Shown: piece after piece, positions 38,073 through 47,933 of the stretch
How positions within the stretch are numbered: the stretch's first letter is position 1
Layout of the letters: every line of letters starts with the position of its first letter
Notes under the pieces: generated by a model
Database searches by the model: none
What the model saw: only the letters and a program-made list of their open reading frames with translations
What the model was told of the DNA's origin: nothing
Translations under genes and position numbers: made by a program
Assembly (NCBI GenBank): GCA_028289375.1
Contig: JANQQK010000008.1
Coordinates: 62,001-126,000 of the forward strand
Length of the DNA stretch: 64,000 nt
Direction of reading: 5' to 3'
From: Phycisphaerae bacterium
Lineage (GTDB): Bacteria > Planctomycetota > Phycisphaerae > UBA1845

Positions 38073-39452
38073 CTACGGTGTAAAGACCATCTGGCGGACT
38101 TCGATGCCGACGACGGGTTGTTGGCCGTCGAAGAACGGGAACTCGTCGTCTTCGGTGGCGCCGCGATCGACCGGCGGCGGGAAGACCCAGAATTCCCGTT
38201 GGTCGCTTGCTGGCGAACCTGGGGCGCCGAGTATCAACATGTTGCCGTTCCAAAACTCTGACGCGAGGACTTCGCGATCCAGCGTGATTCGTGCTTGTTG
38301 ATCATAGTTGTTCCCGTCCCCTATGAACTCGGTCCTCTTGGCTGTGAAAATACTGCCTGTAATACGCTCAACGAGGACCGAGCCAGGCTGAATCATCCTT
38401 GCAATCAATTCACCGCCTGTAAGCAACTCGGGATTCGCGATCGCATCTGAAGGCACACCCCGTGGGTCCGCATTTGGCACACCGGTCACAGGATCCCAGT
38501 TCCCCAACACCTGTAGACTTACGAGCCACGGGACCGGAAGTTGCATGTCCTCGCTCGCTGCCAGTGCTCTTGGCGCCGCGGTCATCGTGTTCGGTGTTGG
38601 GGGCAAGTCCTGATCATCCTGTCTTGCAAAGCGCTGCCCGCTCCCAGACAACCTGAGCGTGAAAACATAGAACGTCATAACACGCGGAGCCGTTGGGCTT
38701 GTCACCTCAGCGAAATTCTGCAGTCGGTGAAGTGCCGACCACGCAAAACGGCGCGACGCCAGTCGGGCGTCCCACTGATTGTCCGGTGGACCATTGACAT
38801 CGGGGCGTGCGGGCAGCGGCGGCAGGAATCGCTCATGAAATGCGACTTGAGGTGGCGGCGGATTCAACGGCATCGTGGAGTTTGTTAACCACTGATTCAA
38901 AATGGGATTCACAATCCGCACTTGATCTGCCTGCGCGGCAGTACTCATCGGATCGAAGTCCTTCAGATGCAACTCACCCCACGTATCAAAATTGTCACCC
39001 CCTGTGACGACGCCGCGGTCCGCATACGCATTTTCCATGTGGAGCGGTTGGACGAACCGACTGGATGTAATCGCGGTGACGCCCATCGGAGCGTAGTCAC
39101 CAAGAAAGCTCGTCATTCCGGCTGGTGTCGCGTCGGTCGGCGATTGCACCTTCGTGAGCAATCGTAATGTCGTTTCGGCGGAGTTGGCGGCGGTGGATTG
39201 GCTGGTGAATTCGGCGAGTTCGCGGGCGCGGGTCCAGGCGACGGGGAACATGACGGCGGCCATCAGCAGTCCGATGCCGAGGATGACGATGGCGATCATG
39301 AGTTCGGCCATGGAGAAAGCGCGGCGCGACGCTTTGCGTCGCGGGGGATTACGGGATCGAGGTCCCGGCGCGCCGGGAGAGGGATCGAGAGGGGCCGACG
39401 GTCGTCGGGTTTGGGGGACGAAAACAGCCTGTTGATCGGTTGGATTGATCAT
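38073..39452 (-). CDS. GspI-like pseudopilin
   Basis: This encodes 459 residues. A leader of about 47 residues, mostly encoded by repeat copy E, ends at the cleavage site A/FSMAE. A hydrophobic helix MAELMIAIVILGIGLLMAAV follows, then WTRARELAEFTSQSTAANSAETTL, the helical stalk expected for a minor pseudopilin. The C-terminal 380 residues are much longer than usual and have no recognised domain. Its start codon overlaps the stop of the preceding pseudopilin gene by four bases, so translation is coupled. GspI is the best fit from operon order. Confidence 0.75.
   Translation of the reverse strand: MINPTDQQAVFVPQTRRPSAPLDPSPGAPGPRSRNPPRRKASRRAFSMAELMIAIVILGIGLLMAAVMFPVAWTRARELAEFTSQSTAANSAETTLRLLTKVQSPTDATPAGMTSFLGDYAPMGVTAITSSRFVQPLHMENAYADRGVVTGGDNFDTWGELHLKDFDPMSTAAQADQVRIVNPILNQWLTNSTMPLNPPPPQVAFHERFLPPLPARPDVNGPPDNQWDARLASRRFAWSALHRLQNFAEVTSPTAPRVMTFYVFTLRLSGSGQRFARQDDQDLPPTPNTMTAAPRALAASEDMQLPVPWLVSLQVLGNWDPVTGVPNADPRGVPSDAIANPELLTGGELIARMIQPGSVLVERITGSIFTAKRTEFIGDGNNYDQQARITLDREVLASEFWNGNMLILGAPGSPASDQREFWVFPPPVDRGATEDDEFPFFDGQQPVVGIEVRQMVFTP
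39325..39389. repeat. Dispersed repeat, copy E, in frame inside a pseudopilin leader
   Basis: The hairpin CGCGACGC-TTT-GCGTCGCG (39325-39343) is followed by GGGATTACGGGATCGAGG, the perfect palindrome CCCGGCGCGCCGGG (39364-39377) and AGAGGGATCGAG. The order matches copy C base for base in most positions. Confidence 0.8.
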
Positions 39453-40486
39453 GGTTCGGGGGTTTCGTTTTCGCCGAGGGGGCCTGTGATGACGGCGCCG
39501 GTCTGGGGGACGACGTAGAGGGGTCGGCCTGTGCGGATGAAGATGTCGCGACGCTGTTCGTCGAAGAAGCTGCCCGTATCTTCATTCACGGGAATCTCGG
39601 CGAAGATCGACTCGTCGTAGAGCAATGCGCCGGCGACGCTTGGGAAATTCAGGGCGACCCGGTTGCTACCGTCGTCAGCGACGACGAGTCTTGTGACCTC
39701 GCCACCAGATGGATCGGCGGGATCAATCGGCGCATCGTGGTCTGGCATCGCTGGAGTGTCTTGCAGTTGTTTCACACTGACTTGGGCCAACGGCAGACCG
39801 GTGACGATACCGGCTTCAACGTCTGCGAATCCGAAGGCGATGCTGTTGGGCCATTGATCCTCAATGTAGACATCGCGTCCGACCTGGAGTCGGCCATCCT
39901 TGGAGAAGAGCATGGTGAAGAAATTGCGGTGGTTTTGGGCACCGTCTCGGTCAACGACGTAGTCTTCCGTGCCATCGGGATCGAACATTTCGCTCACCGT
40001 CGTGCGCACTTCTTCATCATCCCAGAGGAACGAATCCGGATCATTCGGATCTTCCAGTTGGATGATGTCCAGCGGGGCGACGCGGAATGGTGGGGAGATG
40101 GTCGTGATGGTGTCGGGCAGGATGCGGAATCGATCGGCGTAGGCGGCTTCGGAGGCGGAGTAGAAAACCGGCTGGACGCTTGTGTCGCCATCGTTCCGTT
40201 CGCGTGGGTGGGCTTCGATGATGACGCATTTCTGGACGTCGTTGTCGAGGTAGAAGAAGAGGCCTCTTTCGGCGTTGTTGAGTGCTTGCATGCGTGCGGA
40301 ACGGAGCAGGCCTGTCATGGCGTTTTCGAGTTCGGCGCGGCTGTTGTCGGCGGTCATGCGTTGGACGGCAGGAACGGTGATGCCGACGAGGATGACAATG
40401 ACGCCGACGCTGACGACCAACTCGACGAGGGTGAAGGCCGGGCGCGTCCGGCGTGCGGTTTGGTGTGGCCTTCGTTTGCGGGTCAT
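39449..40486 (-). CDS. GspH-like pseudopilin
   Basis: This encodes 345 residues. A short basic leader (MTRKRRPHQTARRTRP) ends at the cleavage site A/FTLVE with Glu at +5. The helix ELVVSVGVIVILVGITVPAV is followed by RAELENAMTGLLRSARMQAL, the usual GspH/FimT stalk. The rest is a large beta-rich domain. The gene begins one base after the end of the previous pseudopilin gene region (stop at 40488) and overlaps the next by four bases, so it sits in the middle of a tightly coupled operon. Confidence 0.82.
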   Translation of the reverse strand: MTRKRRPHQTARRTRPAFTLVELVVSVGVIVILVGITVPAVQRMTADNSRAELENAMTGLLRSARMQALNNAERGLFFYLDNDVQKCVIIEAHPRERNDGDTSVQPVFYSASEAAYADRFRILPDTITTISPPFRVAPLDIIQLEDPNDPDSFLWDDEEVRTTVSEMFDPDGTEDYVVDRDGAQNHRNFFTMLFSKDGRLQVGRDVYIEDQWPNSIAFGFADVEAGIVTGLPLAQVSVKQLQDTPAMPDHDAPIDPADPSGGEVTRLVVADDGSNRVALNFPSVAGALLYDESIFAEIPVNEDTGSFFDEQRRDIFIRTGRPLYVVPQTGAVITGPLGENETPEP

Positions 40487-40487
40487 G

Positions 40488-41444
40488 TCAGTTCGTGCCT
40501 GGCTGATAGATGCGCTCGTTGAGCGTTTGGTCCAGATAAACGTTGTCGGCGTTCAGTGGATTGTTGATGACACTAGCTGTCGTGTCATCATTTCCCGCGA
40601 AATCCTGGATGAGATCGGGCGGTTCGTTGCCGCTGGCGATCCGGAAATCGGTTGAAAATTGATCCTGTCCGTCCGGCCCGTAGGAGACGAGGAGCGGTTG
40701 GGCGCGATTCTGCTGGACGAGGTAGGTGGAGGCGATGAGGCGATCGTTGGTATTTGCGGCAGAAGCGGCGGCGAGATTGTCCGGTGAATTGAAAAAGGTA
40801 GCGGGATCCAGCGGGTCGGCGAACTTATCGCGAACGGCGAAGTACTGAAGCGGCGTGCCCCAGGTATCGACGTAGTAGGTTAGGACGACGTCGTCGGGGT
40901 CGGGCATACCACCGGTATTCATGCCATCGCGGTCGAGGAACTCATCCCCAGCCACGCGTTGGTATCGACCCGGGATTTTGTCGAGGATGGATGAGGCTGC
41001 GTCGCTGTAGAGCCTGATGGCGAGGACCATGGCTTTGATGTCTGCGTTTTGGACTTCGGAAACGTTGGTCACATTGAGCAGGGTGAGGGTCGCTGGTTCC
41101 GTGACGAGGAATCGGTCCGTCGCTGGTACGCCTACCCTTCCGGGGATGCCGAATCCTTGATCGAAGCCTTCCAATTCGTCGGGCGGATTGGAACCGAAGC
41201 GTTCGTCGTAGATCCGGACTTGGTCACCGCCTGCACTGTACGATATCTTGCCAAATGTCGATTCGCTGGCGAATTGCTCGATGGCGAGGTTGAGGGTCTC
41301 CATCACGGCGCGGGTTTCGTTGACTCGGCTGCTGGTGATGGCGCTCCCACCGACGCGGACGAGAACAGAGATAAGCAATGCCACGATGGCGATGACGATG
41401 ACGAGTTCAATGAGGGTGAAGGCGTTGCGACGCGGTTTCCACAT
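40488..41444 (-). CDS. Type IV pilin-like pseudopilin
   Basis: About 318 residues from the ATG at 41444; a GTG at 41456 would add four. The leader MWKPRRNA ends at A/FTLIE, with Glu at +5 and the helix ELVIVIAIVALLISVLVRVG. The stalk TRAVMETLNLAIEQFASE is followed by a globular region that includes VSYGPDGQDQFST, a weak echo of the calcium loop seen in the two GspG-like neighbours. It starts just like the next upstream pseudopilin (MWK), which suggests duplication. Confidence 0.8.
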   Translation of the reverse strand: MWKPRRNAFTLIELVIVIAIVALLISVLVRVGGSAITSSRVNETRAVMETLNLAIEQFASESTFGKISYSAGGDQVRIYDERFGSNPPDELEGFDQGFGIPGRVGVPATDRFLVTEPATLTLLNVTNVSEVQNADIKAMVLAIRLYSDAASSILDKIPGRYQRVAGDEFLDRDGMNTGGMPDPDDVVLTYYVDTWGTPLQYFAVRDKFADPLDPATFFNSPDNLAAASAANTNDRLIASTYLVQQNRAQPLLVSYGPDGQDQFSTDFRIASGNEPPDLIQDFAGNDDTTASVINNPLNADNVYLDQTLNERIYQPGTN

Positions 41445-41520
41445 GTTCTGGCTCACTTGTGCGTCTTGTCACAGTAATGTGTTCGGATTCGTCTTACACG
41501 AGTGATTTCCATTGACCACA

Positions 41521-42579
41521 CTAGTCTTCGCGATCCCAGTTGGTCACATCATCTTGTGTTCCGTAGACGGCATCTTGGCCCGCACTTATGAGCAAGTACG
41601 ACTTGCGATTGACTGGTGCATTTCGGTTGGTGATACCACGATCCAAGATGAAACGCGCAAAGGAATCATCGAATCTCTCATCCGTTGCAACATCGATTCC
41701 GCCTGTCCCCGTGACGTTTACCGGCGTGGATAGGTCCATCTGTGCGATACGACTGCGGAAGCCGTTGACCAGAGGAGGCCCGAAGTCCATACCTCCTATG
41801 CTGCCTAGGTCCGACGTACCTGTGAATTGAAAATTGTCGCGTTGGTCGTAAATGCCAATGTTTCCGGTTCCCCTTTCACTCACCATCAAGCGAGCACCTC
41901 GTGAGGCCCTGTAATAGAGGATCGGCCGTCCCCATGAGTCTGTGAAGAAGGGCATGGCTTGCATCGGCACGAGGTTGGGCAGCGCGTTCTCGTCGATCGT
42001 TCCATTGTTTAGAAGATCCTGCAGGTTCTGCACACTTTGCTGCGTGGCCTGATCGACGAATGAACCACCAACTGACGGATATCTGGGATGAATTGGTTCA
42101 AAGCTTTGTTGGGTGCCTGCTTGGTCAATCGCGTATAGACCTGGCGTTTGCCCCTGATCGTCAGCGGTGAGATTGTCCCACCAGCCAGGATCTCCCCCGA
42201 GATCGCGGAATCCGGCGGTGCCCAGACGGTCAGCGCCGACCAAGCCAAAGGCGAGCAGATTGGCTCCCATCACGGGAACTTCAACCAGCGAATTTGCATC
42301 GAACGGATTAACGATGTAGTAGTCTTGGAGATTCCCCAGCTTCTGCTTGTCCGAACGTGATGGGGGGTAAGCGCCACCCAGCGCCTTTTCATTGTTGTAG
42401 CTCTCAAGCCCTTGCGAGATCGATGCGAAACGAGCGTCTGTCGCTACGCGCTTCGCGTTGGTACTGACTGCCTGAAAGGTTGGCACAAGCACACCGATCA
42501 GGACGATGATGATGCCGACGGCGACCATCAACTCGACGATCGTGAACGCATGCCGGGTCGGGGAGTTAAACTTCCACAT
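41521..42579 (-). CDS. GspG-like pseudopilin with calcium-loop tail
   Basis: About 352 residues from the ATG at 42579, four bases after the stop of the preceding gene; frames to 42618 overlap that gene. The leader MWKFNSPTRHA ends at the cleavage site A/FTIVE with Glu at +5. The C terminus reads AGQDAVYGTQDDVTNWDRED, close to the GPDG..GTDDDI.NW calcium loop of GspG, the main pseudopilin of type II secretion. The central part is enlarged compared with a normal GspG of about 145 residues. Confidence 0.8.
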   Translation of the reverse strand: MWKFNSPTRHAFTIVELMVAVGIIIVLIGVLVPTFQAVSTNAKRVATDARFASISQGLESYNNEKALGGAYPPSRSDKQKLGNLQDYYIVNPFDANSLVEVPVMGANLLAFGLVGADRLGTAGFRDLGGDPGWWDNLTADDQGQTPGLYAIDQAGTQQSFEPIHPRYPSVGGSFVDQATQQSVQNLQDLLNNGTIDENALPNLVPMQAMPFFTDSWGRPILYYRASRGARLMVSERGTGNIGIYDQRDNFQFTGTSDLGSIGGMDFGPPLVNGFRSRIAQMDLSTPVNVTGTGGIDVATDERFDDSFARFILDRGITNRNAPVNRKSYLLISAGQDAVYGTQDDVTNWDRED

Positions 42580-42583
42580 CAAA

Positions 42584-43603
42584 CTAATCGAAGTTCTTGA
42601 TGTCATCTTCTGTTCCATATAGCCCGTCGTCGCCGGGGCTTACGAGAATGAAAGTATCGGGGTTGACTGGCCTGATCGTACGGGCGTTGGATTGCTGTGC
42701 GATGTCACGGTTGTAAATGAAGCTGGCCCAGGTATCGTTGGCTTCCAGACCATCGAGATTATCAGGGCAGATCTGCTGAATCTGATGTCCAGCCGTCGCC
42801 TTGAATCGCCATCCCGCGAAATTGCCATTCTCAATAGAACCGGTAAACCCCTCATTGTCAGCGTGGATGTAGGTGAGACTCTCCTCCACGTTGTTTCCCA
42901 CCCAATTTGCTGCACAAGCGGCCGCATTGTCCGGGAGATTCGCATTGGCTCCGGAAATCGTCCGCGGGAAGCTTGACGACGCGTAATAAAGAATGGGAAA
43001 GCCGAACGGATCGACGAAGACCGGCAACGTGGAAGCCGGATCGTTCCCATCATTGAAATCCCATCCGCGAAAAATATCATTGTTTACGTTTGGCGCCTGT
43101 CCCCGAAGCTCGTTGGTCGGCGTGATTTTCACATTGTTGGTTGAAACATAAAGTGGCAGCCCGTCGACGCGATCCGTCACGTTCGCAGGGTCGAGTCCGT
43201 ACCATCGCAGTTCTTCGCCATTGACCGGCCCACCCATGTATTCCGCCGTCTCGGGAACATTGCGCCGCGGGATGTAGCCATTCAGATCACGGCCGAGCAT
43301 GTAGCGTACAAGCCAATGGGCACCGTACATGCTCTGCTGGCCCAGTGTCGCGGGATCCTCACGGTATGCGGAGGAGGGGTAGCCGTTGGTACGCCGGTTC
43401 TGCTTGGGGTTGTCGGCTTTGAAATTCTCCAGACCCTCGGTAATCGACTTGATCGATGCTGCCCCGGCGGCGTTCTTGGCGGATCGCCGTGCACCGCGCA
43501 TGGCCGGCACGGCGATGGTGATCAGCAGCGCGATGATCGAAATGGTCACCAGCAGTTCCACGAGGGTGAATCCGCGGCGTCCGGTTCTCTGCATTCGATT
43601 CAT
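42584..43603 (-). CDS. GspG-like pseudopilin with calcium-loop tail
   Basis: About 339 residues. The start at 43603 is chosen because GGGAGG lies seven bases upstream; the frame extends to 43639, overlapping gspF. The leader MNRMQRTGRRG ends at G/FTLVE with Glu at +5, the textbook prepilin peptidase site, followed by ELLVTISIIALLITIAVPAM. The C-terminal SPGDDGLYGTEDDIKNFD is a GspG-type calcium loop. It is the first pseudopilin after GspF in the operon, the usual place of the major pseudopilin. Confidence 0.85.
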   Translation of the reverse strand: MNRMQRTGRRGFTLVELLVTISIIALLITIAVPAMRGARRSAKNAAGAASIKSITEGLENFKADNPKQNRRTNGYPSSAYREDPATLGQQSMYGAHWLVRYMLGRDLNGYIPRRNVPETAEYMGGPVNGEELRWYGLDPANVTDRVDGLPLYVSTNNVKITPTNELRGQAPNVNNDIFRGWDFNDGNDPASTLPVFVDPFGFPILYYASSSFPRTISGANANLPDNAAACAANWVGNNVEESLTYIHADNEGFTGSIENGNFAGWRFKATAGHQIQQICPDNLDGLEANDTWASFIYNRDIAQQSNARTIRPVNPDTFILVSPGDDGLYGTEDDIKNFD

Positions 43604-43631
43604 CCCGATACCTCCCATGCGACTTCGGCGA

Positions 43632-44900
43632 TCATGCACCCGACGAGACAGACTGAATCAGCGTCACCATCGGCAGGAACAATGCGATAACAATGAAACC
43701 CACGATACCACCAAGGATGACGACCATCACCGGTTCGAGCAAGGCCACCAATGAACCGACAAGCGTTTCGACCTCATCGTCGTAGTTGTCGGCCACCTTG
43801 ATGAGCATCTTGTCGAGGTCACCGGTTTCCTCGCCAACCTCGATCATGTTCGTGACGATACCATCGACCACTTTCGACGCGCGCAGCGGATCGGCGAATG
43901 TGTCGCCCTCGCGGATCGAGTCGTGCACGTTCTCCAGTGCACGGGCGATCACTTCGCTGCCGGCGGTTTCCTTGGTGATGTTGATGGCTTCGAGAATGGG
44001 AACGCCTGCGTTGATCAGTGTGCCCAGCGTTCGGGTGAAACGGGCAACGCCCGTCTTGCTGACGATGCCGCCGAGCACGGGAATACGGTTGATCGCGACG
44101 TCGGAGACGTAGCGCCCGCCCTTGCTCTTGCGCAGCAGTTTGAAGAAAACCAGAAACGCAATCGGCGAGAGGAGCATGACCGCCCACCCGGGTGGCGTTC
44201 CGCCAACGACCCAACTGGAGAAACCGATCAGCATTTCGGTCACGCCGGGCAGCTTGGTTCCGAAGTCGGCAAAAATTTCCTTAAACTTCGGCACCACGAC
44301 GATCATGATGCCCGTGACGATACCGGCGGCGAACGCAATGACCACGATCGGGTAGATCATGGCACCGATGACCTTGCGTTTGAGGCGCTCGGACTTTTCC
44401 ATGAACTCGGCCAATCGCTGGCAGATAACGTCCAACACACCGCCCGTTTCGCCGGCGGCGATCATGTTCACGTAGAGTCGGTTGAAGGCTTTGGGATGCT
44501 TGGCGAACGCTTCGGAGAGCGTTGCACCACCTTCGACATCGTCGGCGACCTGGTGGAGCGTGTTTTTCATCACACCGGGTTTCTGCTGATCGGCGAGAAT
44601 CTGGATGCTGCGGAGGATGGGCAACCCTGCGTCCTGAAGCGTCGACAGCTGGCGGGTGAACTGCGTGATGACTTTCGTCTTCACACCACCAATCGATATG
44701 GTGATTGCGCCGCCTTTTTTCTTCTTGGCGACGGCCCCACCGCCGGCGGCTGCTTTCTTACCGCCCTTTTCGCGGATGCGGGTTGGGAAATAGCCGAGGC
44801 TTCGGATCTTGGCGAGAGCGTCCTTGCTGGACGGTGCTTCGATCTCGTCCTTGACCTCCTGGCCGGCCTGGTTCATCGCTTCGTATACGAATTTCGGCAT
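43632..44900 (-). CDS. PilC/GspF-family inner-membrane platform protein
   Basis: This encodes 422 residues with two copies of the GspF domain. The first has FTRQLSTLQDAGLPILRSI and YPIVVIAFAAGIVTGIMIVVVPKF; the second has RFTRTLGTLINAGVPILEAI and ends with LLEPVMVVILGGIVGFIVIALFLPM. Three transmembrane helices are visible. A Lys/Gly/Ala-rich insert (about 48-65) separates the N-terminal domain. The protein anchors the assembly ATPase in the membrane. GAGGA sits seven bases before the start. It lies 44 bases after the second PilB/GspE gene. Confidence 0.94.
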   Translation of the reverse strand: MPKFVYEAMNQAGQEVKDEIEAPSSKDALAKIRSLGYFPTRIREKGGKKAAAGGGAVAKKKKGGAITISIGGVKTKVITQFTRQLSTLQDAGLPILRSIQILADQQKPGVMKNTLHQVADDVEGGATLSEAFAKHPKAFNRLYVNMIAAGETGGVLDVICQRLAEFMEKSERLKRKVIGAMIYPIVVIAFAAGIVTGIMIVVVPKFKEIFADFGTKLPGVTEMLIGFSSWVVGGTPPGWAVMLLSPIAFLVFFKLLRKSKGGRYVSDVAINRIPVLGGIVSKTGVARFTRTLGTLINAGVPILEAINITKETAGSEVIARALENVHDSIREGDTFADPLRASKVVDGIVTNMIEVGEETGDLDKMLIKVADNYDDEVETLVGSLVALLEPVMVVILGGIVGFIVIALFLPMVTLIQSVSSGA

Positions 44901-44944
44901 AACCTGATCCTCGTCGGGGAATCTCGTCGCGAACTGCGCGACGC

Positions 44945-46684
44945 CTAATCCTCCGTAATCGTCTCCTTGACCACTTCCTCGATCGTCGTGACGCCGTCAT
45001 AGATCGCCCGCAGGCCCGATTCGCGCAGGGTTCGCATCCCGCGTTTCATGGCTTCGGCGCGCAGCACGTTGGTGGAAGCGCGACGCATGATCAGATCCCG
45101 CAGCGTATCGTCCATGACCATGATCTCGAACAACGCGGTTCGGCCTCGGTAGCCGGTGTTGTTGCAGAAGTCGCAACCCTTTCCATAGTAAAGGGTTCGG
45201 TCGCCAATGTCGTCCGGGGTGAGGTTCAGCTCCATCAGAAGCTCTTCGGTTGGCTCGAAGGGTTGGCGGCAGTTCTTGCAAATACGCCGCACGAGCCTCT
45301 GAGCCACGATGGCTTCGATGGTGGCGGTCACCAGGAACGACTCCAGCCCCAGATCCAGCAAGCGCGCAATGGAAGACGGGGCATCGTTCGTATGCAAGGT
45401 CGAGAAAACCAGGTGTCCGGTCAAAGCAGCCTGGACGGCGATCTGGGCGGTTTCAAGGTCACGAACCTCACCCACGAGGATCACGTCGGGGTCCTGACGG
45501 AGGAAACTGCGAAGTGCCTTGGCGAATGTCAGGCCAACTTCCGTTCTCACTTGAACTTGTACAAGGCCATCGATGTCGTACTCGACCGGGTCCTCGGCCG
45601 TGAGAATCTTGGTATCCGGGGAATTCAGGGTGTTCAGGGCGGCGTAGAGTGTGGTCGTTTTACCCGAGCCGGTGGGTCCGGTGACCACGACGATGCCGTT
45701 GGGCTTGCGGATGAGCTGGTTGAAGACGTGCTGGTCGTCTTCGCGCAGGCCGATCTTGTCGAGGTCGAGCTGGACATTGGAGCGGTCGAGCACACGCATG
45801 ACGACGCTCTCGCCGAACATGGTGGGCAGCACGGCGACACGAAGGTCGACCGGGTTGCCGCCGACAGACAGCTCGATGCGACCATCCTGTGGAAGACGTC
45901 GTTCGGCGATGTCGAGGTGGGACATGACCTTCACACGAGACGCGATGGCCATCGCGATGTACTTGGGCGGCGGGATCATGTCGTAGAGAACACCGTCGAT
46001 GCGGTAGCGCATCTTGAATTCGTCTTCGAATGGCTCGAAGTGGATGTCACTGGCTTTGTCCTTGATGGCCTGGAGCAGGACGAGGTTGAGCAGACGCTTG
46101 ACGGGGTTGGCGTCGGCGAGGCCTTTGAGTTCGTCGAGGTCGACGGATTCGCCGCGGTCAGCGAATGCGGCGAGATCGGTGTCGGACTCGATTTCGTCGA
46201 TGATGCCGGTGATCGTCTCCATGGCGCCTTCGGGGTAGTACTTGTCGAGGGCTTTTTGGAGCGATTCGGAGTCGCTGATGGCGGCTTTGACCTCGAACCC
46301 CATGAGGGTGTTGAGGTCGTCTGTGGCGCGGAAGTTGTCCGGGCTGCACATCGCGACCGAGAGTACGTTGGCGTTTGGATCGTAATCGAAGGGGATGATC
46401 TTGTACGTGTTGGCCATCTGAGCCGGCACGCGATCGATGACCTCTTGTGGGATCTCAATGCTGTCGAGACTGACCGGCTCCATGCCGACCTGGCAGGCGA
46501 GGGCGAGATTGAGTTGATCATCCGTGATGTGGCCTGCTTCGACGAGGATGGCGCCGATGGGCCCACCTCGCTGTTTTTGGATCGCAAGGGCGTCCTGGAC
46601 GTCCTTGCGTTTGAGCAGGCCCATCTTGATGAGGACACGGCCTATCTGACGGCCTCTTAGTTGTTCGATGGGTGGGATCTTCAT
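44945..46684 (-). CDS. PilB/GspE assembly ATPase (second copy)
   Basis: About 579 residues from the ATG at 46684, which has AGGAAG directly upstream; an ATG at 46705 would add seven. The N-terminal MshEN-type domain (GRVLIKMGLLKRKDVQDAL) is followed by the ATPase: Walker A GPTGSGKTTT, Asp box TAEDPVEYD, Walker B DVILVGEVRD and the His box STLHTNDA. The zinc-binding cysteines CKNC...CDFC are present near the C terminus. It powers fibre assembly with GspF. It is one of two paralogues in the operon, with pilT between. Confidence 0.93.
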   Translation of the reverse strand: MKIPPIEQLRGRQIGRVLIKMGLLKRKDVQDALAIQKQRGGPIGAILVEAGHITDDQLNLALACQVGMEPVSLDSIEIPQEVIDRVPAQMANTYKIIPFDYDPNANVLSVAMCSPDNFRATDDLNTLMGFEVKAAISDSESLQKALDKYYPEGAMETITGIIDEIESDTDLAAFADRGESVDLDELKGLADANPVKRLLNLVLLQAIKDKASDIHFEPFEDEFKMRYRIDGVLYDMIPPPKYIAMAIASRVKVMSHLDIAERRLPQDGRIELSVGGNPVDLRVAVLPTMFGESVVMRVLDRSNVQLDLDKIGLREDDQHVFNQLIRKPNGIVVVTGPTGSGKTTTLYAALNTLNSPDTKILTAEDPVEYDIDGLVQVQVRTEVGLTFAKALRSFLRQDPDVILVGEVRDLETAQIAVQAALTGHLVFSTLHTNDAPSSIARLLDLGLESFLVTATIEAIVAQRLVRRICKNCRQPFEPTEELLMELNLTPDDIGDRTLYYGKGCDFCNNTGYRGRTALFEIMVMDDTLRDLIMRRASTNVLRAEAMKRGMRTLRESGLRAIYDGVTTIEEVVKETITED

Positions 46685-46732
46685 GCTTCCTAGGGCGGTG
46701 CTCATGGTGCGTGCGCTGTTTCGTTTGCGGTT

Positions 46733-47878
<1,146 letters not shown>

Positions 47879-47933
47879 TCAGTCGGTTCCTGTTTGCGTT
47901 ATCGATTTCGTTGGTGCTGCTCATTGTTCACGG

